In this document: piece after piece, positions 1 to 5,186 of the stretch
How positions within the stretch are numbered: position 1 is the stretch's first letter
How the letters are laid out: every line of letters starts with the position of its first letter
Origin: Actinomycetes bacterium
GTDB taxonomy: Bacteria; Actinomycetota; Actinomycetes; Actinomycetales; Demequinaceae
Direction: 5' to 3'
Length of the DNA stretch: 5,596 bases
Assembly: GCA_023428185.1 (NCBI GenBank)
Contig: JAEYYZ010000077.1
Span: 1 to 5,596 of the forward strand
Made by a program: the position numbers and the translations under genes
Notes under the pieces: model-generated
The model's input: the letters and a program-made list of their open reading frames with translations, nothing else
What the model was told of the DNA's origin: nothing
Databases searched by the model: none

Positions 1-674
1 CGCAACAACTTTGCGAAGGCAGCCCGGTCACCAAACTCCACGCCGTACGAGTTCACGTTTTGACCCAGCAACGTCACTTCGACGGCGCCTTGAGCGACGA
101 GCGCCTCGACTTCCGCGAGAATCTCGCCCGGGCGCCGGTCCCGCTCTTTGCCGCGCAGGCTCGGCACAATGCAGAAAGTGCAGGTGTTGTTGCAGCCCAC
201 AGAGATGGATACCCAGCCCGACGCTATGGCGTCTCGTTTGCTGGGTAGCGTGGAGGGGAAGACTTTGAGCGACTCCTCAATCTCCACTTGAGCCGCGGCG
301 TTGTGGCGTGCCCGCTCAAGGAGCACAGGGAGGACGTCAATGTTGTGGGTTCCGAACACTACGTCTACGTAAGGCGCTCGAGACACGATTTCGCCGCGGT
401 CCTTCTGCGCCAGGCAGCCGCCCACAGCAATTTGCATCCCCGGTCGCTTGGCTTTGATGGAGGCGAGTTGGCCGAGGTTGCCGTAAAGCTTGGAGGACGC
501 GTTCTCGCGTACAGCACACGTGTTGATGACCACGACGTCGGCGATCTCTGCTCCCGGAGGGGCGGCAACGTATCCGGCGCCTTCCAACAATCCGGCCATG
601 TGCTCGGAGTCGTGGACGTTCATCTGACAACCCAGCGTCTTGACTACGTACGTGGATGTCTGAGTGGCCGTCAT
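1..674 (-). CDS. miaB: MiaB, tRNA-2-methylthio-N6-dimethylallyladenosine synthase (3' end outside window)
   Basis: The first 224 codons are present; the gene runs off the left edge. MiaB is a radical-SAM enzyme that adds a methylthio group to N6-isopentenyladenosine-37 of tRNAs reading U-initial codons. The N-terminal domain shows the three cysteines that hold the auxiliary 4Fe-4S cluster: C16 in GCQMN, C53 in INTCAVRE and C87 in GGCLAQ. The radical-SAM domain begins with [12 protein letters not shown], with C161, C165 and C168 as the CxxxCxxC cluster ligands, followed by [15 protein letters not shown] and [10 protein letters not shown]. The spacing and the PSLRGKE sequence fit MiaB rather than RimO or MtaB. 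The ATG at 674 overlaps the rny TGA (ATGA), so translation is probably coupled. The TRAM domain and the rest of the catalytic domain are not in view. Confidence 0.96.
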   Translation of the reverse strand, partial: MTATQTSTYVVKTLGCQMNVHDSEHMAGLLEGAGYVAAPPGAEIADVVVINTCAVRENASSKLYGNLGQLASIKAKRPGMQIAVGGCLAQKDRGEIVSRAPYVDVVFGTHNIDVLPVLLERARHNAAAQVEIEESLKVFPSTLPSKRDAIASGWVSISVGCNNTCTFCIVPSLRGKERDRRPGEILAEVEALVAQGAVEVTLLGQNVNSYGVEFGDRAAFAKLL

Positions 675-2134
675 GCCTGTCCCGCGACGGAGTCGGCGCG
701 CGTTTCGCGTACTACCGTCACTTTGATCTCGCCTGCAAAACTAAAGTCCTTTTCGATGTTTGCGGCAATTGTACGTGCGAGTGCTCGAACCCCTGCGTCG
801 TCCACGGCGTCCGGCTTGACGACCACTCGCAGCTCTCGGCCCGCAGCCATCGCGTACACCTGGTCTACGCCCTCGTGCTGGGCCACGAGTTGCTCGAGAC
901 CCTCCATCCGCTCCACGTAACCCTCGGCGTCATCGCGGCGCGCAGCCGGGCGGGATGCGGACATCGCGTCTGCGATTTGGACGATCACTGCTTCAAGCGT
1001 TTCTTGTGGCACGTCGTCGTGGTGCGCGGCGATCGCGTTCACTACGTGGGGAGACTCGCCAGCCTGAGCGGCAAGTGCTGCACCGATGGCCGCGTGGGGC
1101 GCTGGGTTCTCGTGGGTGCGCGCCTTGCCAATGTCGTGGAGGAATGCGGCCCTGCGCGCCAGGTCTACATCCGCTCCCACACTCGCCGCGACGGAAGCGG
1201 CAATCTGGGCAGATTCCACGAGGTGATCCAAGACGTTCTGCCCGTACGAGGTGCGTAGGCGCAACGCCCCGAGATCGGCAAGAAGCTCTTTGGGGATGCC
1301 TTTGACTCCGGCTGCCTCAATCGCGTCGAGAGCGGCGTCGAGAGCTCGCTGCGGGGCCTCCGCGAGTGCCTTCGCGTACGCGGCTTCCACGCGTTGAGGT
1401 TGAATGCGCCCGTCATCGACCAAAGCCTGGAGGGTCACTGCCGCGATTTCTCGGCGTTCCACGTCAAAGGAACTCAGTTGCACGGTGTTGATGCCATCTT
1501 CAACGATCACATTGACGCCCGTCAGTGCTTCGAAGGCGCGGATGTTGCGGCCTTCTCGTCCGATGACACGGCCTTTCATCTCTTCAGAAGGCAGGTCCAC
1601 TCGCGTGACGGCGGCTTGAGCGGCAACTTCTCCTGCTTGACGTTGCATCGCTTCAACAAGCAGGTGTCGCGCCTTCTCTTGAGCCTCAGCTTTGGCCCGC
1701 TTGACGGTGAGTCGGGCCTCTTGAGCTGCGACGGATTCCATCTCTTGACGCAAGTGTCGCGCGAGTTCCGCACGGGCTGCTTCGAGCGTCAGCCCTGCTA
1801 GTCCGGCGAGTTTCTCGGAGTACTCCAGCCGGAGTTTGTCTCGGTCGGCAAGGAGTTGCTTTTCGTCGCGCGCCACCACTGTGAGCCGTTCTTCAACAGT
1901 ACGTGCGTACGCCTGGGCGGTGCGGAGGTCTTCGGCGGCTTCCCTTTCCCGTTGGGCCACGCGCTCTTCGCGCCGTTGAGCCTCGGACATCAAGGAGCGT
2001 GCTTCTTCACGAATGTCTTCGGTGGCTTGCCGGGCCGCGATACGTTCTTGGGCGGCATCGCGCCGAGCGAGCATGACCGTGATGAGCGCGAGTAGCAGCA
2101 AGATGAGGGTGACGATGGTCACGCCTGTTTGCAT
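671..2134 (-). CDS. rny: Ribonuclease Y
   Basis: A 487-residue membrane-anchored endoribonuclease that initiates mRNA decay and processing. Layout: an N-terminal membrane helix (about 5-22, [18 protein letters not shown]); a long charged coiled coil (about 25-170); a KH RNA-binding domain with [10 protein letters not shown] (188-197) and [13 protein letters not shown] (201-213); then the HD phosphohydrolase domain with H304, the metal-binding H333-D334 in [10 protein letters not shown] at 371-372 and [14 protein letters not shown] (387-400). It closes with the family's [11 protein letters not shown] (431-441) and [11 protein letters not shown] (470-480). It is somewhat shorter than the roughly 520 residues of Bacillus RNase Y, mostly in the coiled coil. 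HHDD at 371-374 replaces the common HHGD/HHNE-type sequence. The start follows GAGGAGG. Its TGA overlaps the miaB ATG by 4 bp. Cotranscription with recA–recX is likely from the 23-nt gap. Confidence 0.96.
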   Translation of the reverse strand: MQTGVTIVTLILLLLALITVMLARRDAAQERIAARQATEDIREEARSLMSEAQRREERVAQREREAAEDLRTAQAYARTVEERLTVVARDEKQLLADRDKLRLEYSEKLAGLAGLTLEAARAELARHLRQEMESVAAQEARLTVKRAKAEAQEKARHLLVEAMQRQAGEVAAQAAVTRVDLPSEEMKGRVIGREGRNIRAFEALTGVNVIVEDGINTVQLSSFDVERREIAAVTLQALVDDGRIQPQRVEAAYAKALAEAPQRALDAALDAIEAAGVKGIPKELLADLGALRLRTSYGQNVLDHLVESAQIAASVAASVGADVDLARRAAFLHDIGKARTHENPAPHAAIGAALAAQAGESPHVVNAIAAHHDDVPQETLEAVIVQIADAMSASRPAARRDDAEGYVERMEGLEQLVAQHEGVDQVYAMAAGRELRVVVKPDAVDDAGVRALARTIAANIEKDFSFAGEIKVTVVRETRADSVAGQA

Positions 2135-2138
2135 GTGC

Positions 2139-2145
2139 CCTCCTC
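2139..2145 (-). promoter_or_regulatory. Ribosome binding site of rny
   Basis: GAGGAGG on the minus strand, within the 23-nt gap between recX and rny and close before the ATG at 2134 (3 to 4 nt). It is the strongest Shine-Dalgarno sequence of the recA operon and fixes the rny start. Confidence 0.75.
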
Positions 2146-2157
2146 ACCCGTTGCGGC

Positions 2158-2682
2158 TTACCCCTCTATATCGGCACGCTGCAGTTCCTTCACGAGTGTA
2201 AATGCCAGAGAAGGCGAATAGCCCTTGCGGCCCAAGTGACCTACAACACGCCTCACGCGTACTTCTGTGGGAAGACTTGACGTGCTGTTCCATTTCTTGG
2301 CGGCAAGCGCGGATGCCGCTTGGTGTTCGGCTTCTCGATCAATGGGTGCCAGCGCGTGTGCAATGTCATCCTCACTGAAGCCTTTGCGCGCGAGTTCTAC
2401 GGCGATGGCCCTGGCCGATTTGCCACGTTCGTGGTGACGGGTGCGCGCGATCATCGCGGCCAAGCCCGTGTCGTCCAAGAGCCCCACGTCTATGTACCGA
2501 GCAATGACCTCGTCGGCAACCTCTGGCTCTATGTCGCGGGCCATCAAGCCCTCCCGCAATTGCATGGAGGAGCGCGGTGAGTGGCTGAGCATCCGCAACG
2601 CGATCTCACGTGCGCGCTCGGCTGGAGGAAGTGTCGTGGGCTCCTCCTGCCGAGCGCGCCGTCTCTCTCGATGCACCGCCAT
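2158..2682 (-). CDS. recX: RecX, regulatory protein of RecA
   Basis: A 174-residue RecX-family protein, which binds the RecA filament groove and normally restrains ATPase and strand exchange. Three tandem three-helix units are visible: about 22-65 (AREIALRMLSHSPRSSMQLR, then VIARYIDVG), about 66-113 (LLDDTGLAAMIARTRHHERGK, then IAVELARKGFSEDDIAHAL), and about 118-170 (AASALAAKKW, then RRVVGHLGRKGYSPSLAFTLVKEL). The ATG at 2682 is chosen because it comes 19 nt after the recA stop codon and the protein begins with a basic leader typical of actinobacterial RecX. The frame is open back to 2790, but that part overlaps recA and has no RecX similarity. In-frame TTG codons at 2688 and 2691 are weaker alternatives. 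The ribosome binding site is poor and follows a stem-loop at the recA end, which fits low RecX output relative to RecA. Confidence 0.93.
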   Translation of the reverse strand: MAVHRERRRARQEEPTTLPPAERAREIALRMLSHSPRSSMQLREGLMARDIEPEVADEVIARYIDVGLLDDTGLAAMIARTRHHERGKSARAIAVELARKGFSEDDIAHALAPIDREAEHQAASALAAKKWNSTSSLPTEVRVRRVVGHLGRKGYSPSLAFTLVKELQRADIEG

Positions 2683-2694
2683 GGTCAACAAGCC

Positions 2695-2717
2695 GGAGCC
2701 CCTAGAGCGGGGTCTCC
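2695..2717 (-). other. Stem-loop across the recA stop codon (possible attenuator before recX)
   Basis: On the plus strand, GGAGCCCC (2695-2702) pairs with GGGG (2709-2712) and CTCC (2714-2717) around a 6-nt loop (2703-2708), leaving one bulged base (2713). It includes the recA TAG codon and ends 12 nt before the recX ATG. No T-run follows, so it is unlikely to be a full terminator. Partial termination, RNA processing, or masking of the weak GGGG ribosome-binding region of recX are possible. A similar stem-loop between recA and recX has been described in streptomycetes, to my recollection. Confidence 0.45.
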
Positions 2718-3823
2718 TCCTTGGCCATAGCAGCCTCGATAGCCGCGTCGTCGAGAGACGACAAGTCAATGTCGTCCTCGGCGGCGACACTCGAAACCTG
2801 GCTACCTTCTCCTAGGGGAGCAGCAGCAGCACCGACACCGAGCAGCGTCTTGACCTTGATCTCAATCTCGGTGGCAAGCTGCGGGTTGTCCTTCAGGAAC
2901 TGACGTGCGTTCTCTTTACCCTGGCCCAGTTGATCACCTTCGTAGGTGTACCAAGCACCCGACTTCTTTACAAAGCCGTGCTCCACACCGAGGTCAATGA
3001 TGCCGCCCTCTTTGGAAATGCCCTGGCCGTAGATGATGTCGAATTCGGCCTGCTTGAAGGGCGGTGCCATCTTGTTCTTGACCACCTTGACTCGGGTGCG
3101 GTTACCCACCGCGTCCGTGCCTTCTTTGAGGGTCTCGATGCGGCGTACGTCGAGGCGTACCGAGGCGTAGAACTTGAGCGCCTTGCCACCTGTGGTGGTT
3201 TCTGGAGTGCCAAAGAACACGCCGATCTTCTCGCGAAGTTGGTTGATGAAGATGGCCGTGGTGTTGGTGCTGCTGAGGGCACCGGTGATCTTGCGAAGTG
3301 CTTGAGACATCAGGCGAGCCTGCAGGCCCACGTGGCTGTCACCCATTTCGCCTTCAATCTCGGCCTTGGGGACTAGGGCTGCCACGGAGTCGATCACCAG
3401 AATGTCCACTCCGCCGGAGCGGATCAGGATGTCGGCGATTTCCAGCGCCTGCTCCCCGGTGTCCGGCTGGGACACAATCAAGTTGTCCACGTCCACACCC
3501 AGCGCCCTTGCGTACTCGGGATCCAGCGCGTGCTCGGCGTCGATAAACGCCGCGATGCCGCCGGCGCGCTGCGCGCTCGCCACCGCATGCAACGCGACCG
3601 TGGTCTTTCCCGAGGATTCGGGTCCATAAATCTCCACGATGCGGCCGCGAGGCAAACCACCAATGCCGAGCGCGATATCAAGAGCGATGGATCCCGTGGG
3701 GATTGCCTCCACAGCAACGCGCTCTTGGTCCCCCAGGCGCATAGCCGAGCCCTTACCAAACTGCTTGTCGATCTGCCCGAGTGCCGCCTCAAGAGCCTTG
3801 CTGCGGTCTGCTGCTTGTGCCAT
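2702..3823 (-). CDS. recA: RecA recombinase
   Basis: A 373-residue RecA, slightly longer than the E. coli protein (353). It forms ATP-dependent filaments on single-stranded DNA, catalyses strand exchange and activates LexA self-cleavage. Visible marks are Walker [10 protein letters not shown] (67-75), the catalytic glutamate in DAEH (E97), Walker B ILVIDS (141-146), DNA-binding loop L1 [12 protein letters not shown] (151-162), and loop L2 around [20 protein letters not shown] (201-220), then [18 protein letters not shown] (228-244). No intein interrupts it. The C-terminal tail after about 330 is an Ala/Gly linker ending in an acidic stretch ([12 protein letters not shown]), as in other RecA proteins, where it restrains activity. 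The ATG at 3823 is chosen because AAGGGA (3830-3835) lies 6 nt upstream and family homology begins here; a GTG at 3892 lies about at the predicted transcription start. First gene of a likely recA–recX–rny–miaB operon. Confidence 0.98.
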   Translation of the reverse strand: MAQAADRSKALEAALGQIDKQFGKGSAMRLGDQERVAVEAIPTGSIALDIALGIGGLPRGRIVEIYGPESSGKTTVALHAVASAQRAGGIAAFIDAEHALDPEYARALGVDVDNLIVSQPDTGEQALEIADILIRSGGVDILVIDSVAALVPKAEIEGEMGDSHVGLQARLMSQALRKITGALSSTNTTAIFINQLREKIGVFFGTPETTTGGKALKFYASVRLDVRRIETLKEGTDAVGNRTRVKVVKNKMAPPFKQAEFDIIYGQGISKEGGIIDLGVEHGFVKKSGAWYTYEGDQLGQGKENARQFLKDNPQLATEIEIKVKTLLGVGAAAAPLGEGSQVSSVAAEDDIDLSSLDDAAIEAAMAKEETPL

Positions 3824-3829
3824 GTCTCG

Positions 3830-3835
3830 TCCCTT
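3830..3835 (-). promoter_or_regulatory. Ribosome binding site of recA
   Basis: AAGGGA on the minus strand sits 6 nt before the ATG at 3823. It supports that start over the in-frame GTG at 3892. Confidence 0.6.
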
Positions 3836-3897
3836 GCGTTCGTGCCCGGTTACCCCCGGTGCGCTTGCCGTTGCGTTCACTTGTGATGCCACTAGTG

Positions 3898-3920
3898 ACG
3901 CTATGCCCTGCCTCTGACAT
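3898..3920 (-). promoter_or_regulatory. RecA-NDp-like (LexA-independent, PafBC-type) promoter of recA
   Basis: On the minus strand, ATGTCAGAGG (3920-3911) is followed by 7 nt and TAGCGT (3903-3898). This resembles the mycobacterial RecA-NDp promoter, whose consensus from memory is TTGTCRGTGG, a spacer of about 7-8 nt, then TANNNT. That promoter gives DNA-damage induction of recA independent of LexA, and the PafBC activator acts on it. Relative order also agrees with M. tuberculosis recA: the SOS promoter is distal and the NDp promoter proximal. The predicted transcription start near 3891 would leave a leader of about 68 nt. The upstream half has mismatches, so this is a probable rather than certain call. 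Confidence 0.6.
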
Positions 3921-3985
3921 ACGATCCGCGTGGCATCCCACGGTGGAGAGTGCCTCGCGTTCTGGCGTCCTGTGTACGACGATAA

Positions 3986-4001
3986 TCGAACGCGTGTTCG
4001 A
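3986..4001 (-). promoter_or_regulatory. LexA binding site (SOS box) of recA
   Basis: The plus strand reads TCGAACGCGTGTTCGA, with perfect six-base arms TCGAAC and GTTCGA around a 4-base centre. This is an exact match to the mycobacterial/actinobacterial SOS box TCGAAC-N4-GTTCGA. It lies 162 bp upstream of the recA ATG. Directly downstream on the minus strand is a -10-like TATCGT (3984-3979, TANNNT form). The LexA site would therefore overlap the promoter core, and LexA cleavage on DNA damage would relieve it. The matching -35 is poor (around 4002-4008), so the exact promoter position is less certain than the operator. Confidence 0.9.
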
Positions 4002-4003
4002 AT

Positions 4004-4041
4004 GCACGCGACACGCCGCGCTCGGCGTGTCGGCCACGTGC
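4004..4041 (-). terminator. Long GC-rich stem-loop after DUF3046, probable terminator without U-tract
   Basis: Perfect 10-bp arms, CGACACGCCG at 4009-4018 and CGGCGTGTCG at 4023-4032, enclose the 4-nt loop 4019-4022. A further 5-bp outer pairing (GCACG at 4004-4008 with CGTGC at 4037-4041) continues the stem past a 4-nt one-sided bulge (4033-4036). It begins 10 nt after the DUF3046 stop codon and ends 2 nt before the LexA box. No T-run follows, which is common for actinobacterial terminators. It would separate the clgR–DUF3046 transcript from recA. It could also act as an extra protein-binding palindrome in the recA control region. Confidence 0.6.
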
Positions 4042-4051
4042 GGAGCGTGCA

Positions 4052-4285
4052 TCAGCGCGGCGGCGGCACCAAGCGTCGGGCGTCTCCGCCATCACGCTTC
4101 TCGAACGGAACGCCCATTTGGTCACACAGTGCGTGCCATACGTCACGGGGGGCGGCGCCCGCCGCGAGCGCGGCATCGGCCGTCATTGAATTGAAGGCAT
4201 CCAGCGCCACTTCCCGGGTTGCGGTACTTGCGTACGCCTCGCCAAAAACGGCGTGAGCGAGGGAGCGAAATTCGCTCAGCCTCAC
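4052..4285 (-). CDS. DUF3046 family small protein
   Basis: A 77-residue protein starting with GTG. The family pattern is clear: MRLSEF at the start, FG-AYA (14-19), then AAPRDVWHALCDQMGVP near the C-terminal end. It resembles M. tuberculosis Rv2738c, which likewise sits immediately upstream of recA. The family's function is unknown; it is a small cytoplasmic protein without signal peptide or membrane segment. The GTG start is supported by the conserved MRLSEF beginning. It follows the clgR stop codon with zero spacing (TAAGTG), so the two are almost certainly cotranscribed and probably translationally coupled. The tail KRDGGDARRLVPPPR is basic and proline-rich and extends about ten residues beyond the members I recall. 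Conserved neighbourhood with recA suggests, but does not show, a link to DNA damage. Confidence 0.88.
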   Translation of the reverse strand: MRLSEFRSLAHAVFGEAYASTATREVALDAFNSMTADAALAAGAAPRDVWHALCDQMGVPFEKRDGGDARRLVPPPR

Positions 4286-4597
4286 TTAGCGCCCGCGGAT
4301 GGAGCCCAGCAGTTCGGGCACGGTGTCGGGGATGGTGGGCATCACGGGAGCGGCGGCGAAGGATTCGGCCATCGCAAAACGATCGGACACCTCACGCAAG
4401 ATCGCGGACATGGGCATGTCGAGGGCCTCACAAATGGAAGCAAGCAGTTCGCTCGATGCTTCCTTTTGACCGCGCTCCACTTCACTGAGGTAACCCAGCG
4501 ATACGCGCGCTTCAGAGGAGATGTCACGCAACGTCTTGCCTTGCATCAGGCGCGCGTCACGGAGCACATCACCAAGTTCATTGCGTAGAACCGGCAT
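4286..4597 (-). CDS. clgR: ClgR-type XRE-family transcriptional regulator
   Basis: A 103-residue protein made almost entirely of one Cro/C1-type helix-turn-helix domain (about residues 8-62): [20 protein letters not shown], then [35 protein letters not shown], which is the ClgR/PopR signature. ClgR activates clp protease genes (clpP1P2, clpC) and other proteostasis genes in actinobacteria, and is itself a Clp substrate. The pgsA–cinA–clgR order upstream of recA agrees with this identity. Regulation is probably through the ECF-type promoter at 4643-4668. I saw no clear copy of the corynebacterial ClgR box in the 85 bp upstream. Oddity: the tail ends in LLGSIRGR, without the small hydrophobic or Ala-Ala end that makes some ClgR proteins unstable. 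The stop codon directly touches the GTG of the next gene. Family assignment is secure; targets are inferred. Confidence 0.92.
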   Translation of the reverse strand: MPVLRNELGDVLRDARLMQGKTLRDISSEARVSLGYLSEVERGQKEASSELLASICEALDMPMSAILREVSDRFAMAESFAAAPVMPTIPDTVPELLGSIRGR

Positions 4598-4601
4598 GCG
4601 A

Positions 4602-4613
4602 ACTCCCCTCCCC
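4602..4613 (-). promoter_or_regulatory. Ribosome binding site of clgR
   Basis: The minus strand reads GGGGAGGGGAGT and then TCGC just before the ATG at 4597. This purine-rich stretch is by far the best Shine-Dalgarno match near any candidate start in this frame. It decides the start in favour of 4597 over the upstream ATG at 4651, which lies between the two promoter elements. Confidence 0.7.
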
Positions 4614-4642
4614 AACAACTTTCCACTGTCCATGCTTGACAC

Positions 4643-4668
4643 AACGCACATTACCTCACGCCTGTTCC
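4643..4668 (-). promoter_or_regulatory. Probable ECF-sigma promoter for clgR (GGAAC-N17-CGTT)
   Basis: Reading the minus strand, GGGGAAC ends at 4664 and CGTT occupies 4646-4643, with exactly 17 nt between GGAAC and CGTT. This matches the group IV (ECF) sigma consensus known from mycobacterial SigE/SigH and the related Streptomyces SigR (GGAA(C/T), 17-18 nt, GTT). In Mycobacterium, clgR is a known SigE target, so the placement is biologically apt. Transcription would start near 4636, giving a leader of roughly 40 nt before the clgR ATG at 4597. It lies in the gap after the cinA stop codon. Which sigma factor acts here cannot be told from the sequence. Confidence 0.65.
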
Positions 4669-4682
4669 CCTACGCGAAGTGC

Positions 4683-5186
4683 TTATGCCGCAAGCGAATC
4701 GAGCGTGTCGCCCAGGATCGCAAGCGCGGCTCCCACTACACCCCGAGTCACCGCATCGCGGCCACCGTCAAGGTGCAGTTCCCTGACTGCGAGTAACTCA
4801 TCACCCCTGCATACCGCCACAAAGGCCGTGCCAGGCGCCTTGCCGCCGTGAGGTTCAGGGCCAGCGGCTCCGGTAGTCGCAACACCGATATCTGAGCCGG
4901 TGGCTTCACAGACGCCCGATGCCATGGCCTGGGCAACTTCGGCGCTCACCGGGCCCGGTCCATCCAGCAGCGCGGCACTCACCCCGAGCAACGACTCTTT
5001 AAGGGCCGCGTCGTATGCCACTACAGCGCCGCGTACCACCTGCGAAGCACCGGGCATCTCCACGAGCGCCACGCACACTGCGCCACCGGTGAGTGACTCT
5101 GCCACGCCAAGCCGCAATCCCATCTCAAGCGCTCGCCTTACCGCGTGGGCCGCGAGCGCCGAGTGCGCCCCGTCTGCCTCGATCAT
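4683..5186 (-). CDS. cinA: CinA C-terminal domain protein, nicotinamide-nucleotide amidohydrolase (PncC type)
   Basis: A 167-residue stand-alone CinA C-terminal domain. The family hydrolyses nicotinamide mononucleotide to nicotinate mononucleotide plus ammonia in the cytoplasm, recycling the NMN released by NAD-dependent DNA ligase. Visible marks are AESLTGG (29-35) with the presumed nucleophile S31, the VVAYDAALKESLLGV block (55-69) with the presumed catalytic lysine K63, PVSAEVAQAMA (79-89), and TTGAAGPEPHGGKAPGT (104-120) with T105. This covers the whole amidase domain; the N-terminal ADP-ribose pyrophosphatase-like half of full-length CinA is absent, as in most actinobacterial copies. The ATG at 5186 is chosen because it overlaps the pgsA TGA by 4 bp and the protein then begins just before the domain; a frame open back to 5522 is only pgsA read out of frame. 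No strong ribosome binding site is seen, so translation is probably coupled to pgsA. Confidence 0.9.
   Translation of the reverse strand: MIEADGAHSALAAHAVRRALEMGLRLGVAESLTGGAVCVALVEMPGASQVVRGAVVAYDAALKESLLGVSAALLDGPGPVSAEVAQAMASGVCEATGSDIGVATTGAAGPEPHGGKAPGTAFVAVCRGDELLAVRELHLDGGRDAVTRGVVGAALAILGDTLDSLAA

Noticed and set aside
656..1258. Plus-strand 200-residue open frame opposite rny
   Set aside because: Antisense shadow of a securely identified gene in GC-rich DNA, with no domain pattern or ribosome binding site.
2683..2790. RecX extended upstream to 2790, overlapping recA
   Set aside because: The extra 36 residues are recA coding sequence read in another frame and show no RecX features.
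2930..3376. Plus-strand 148-residue open frame opposite recA
   Set aside because: Antisense shadow of recA; its sequence simply mirrors conserved recA codons.
3845..3860. Direct repeat CCCGGT-TACC-CCCGGT in the recA leader
   Set aside because: Only six bases long and GC-rich; expected by chance at this composition.
3824..3892. N-terminally extended RecA from the GTG at 3892
   Set aside because: The 23 extra residues are not RecA-like, the GTG lies about where the proximal promoter would start transcription, and the ATG at 3823 has its own ribosome binding site.
4598..4651. ClgR start at the ATG at 4651
   Set aside because: That ATG lies between the two ECF promoter elements and the extra 18 residues do not resemble ClgR; 4597 has a strong ribosome binding site.
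4598..4700. ClgR autoregulatory box upstream of clgR
   Set aside because: Stretches such as CGCTTGCGGCA look partly like the corynebacterial ClgR box (CGCYNANRGCG) but miss key positions.
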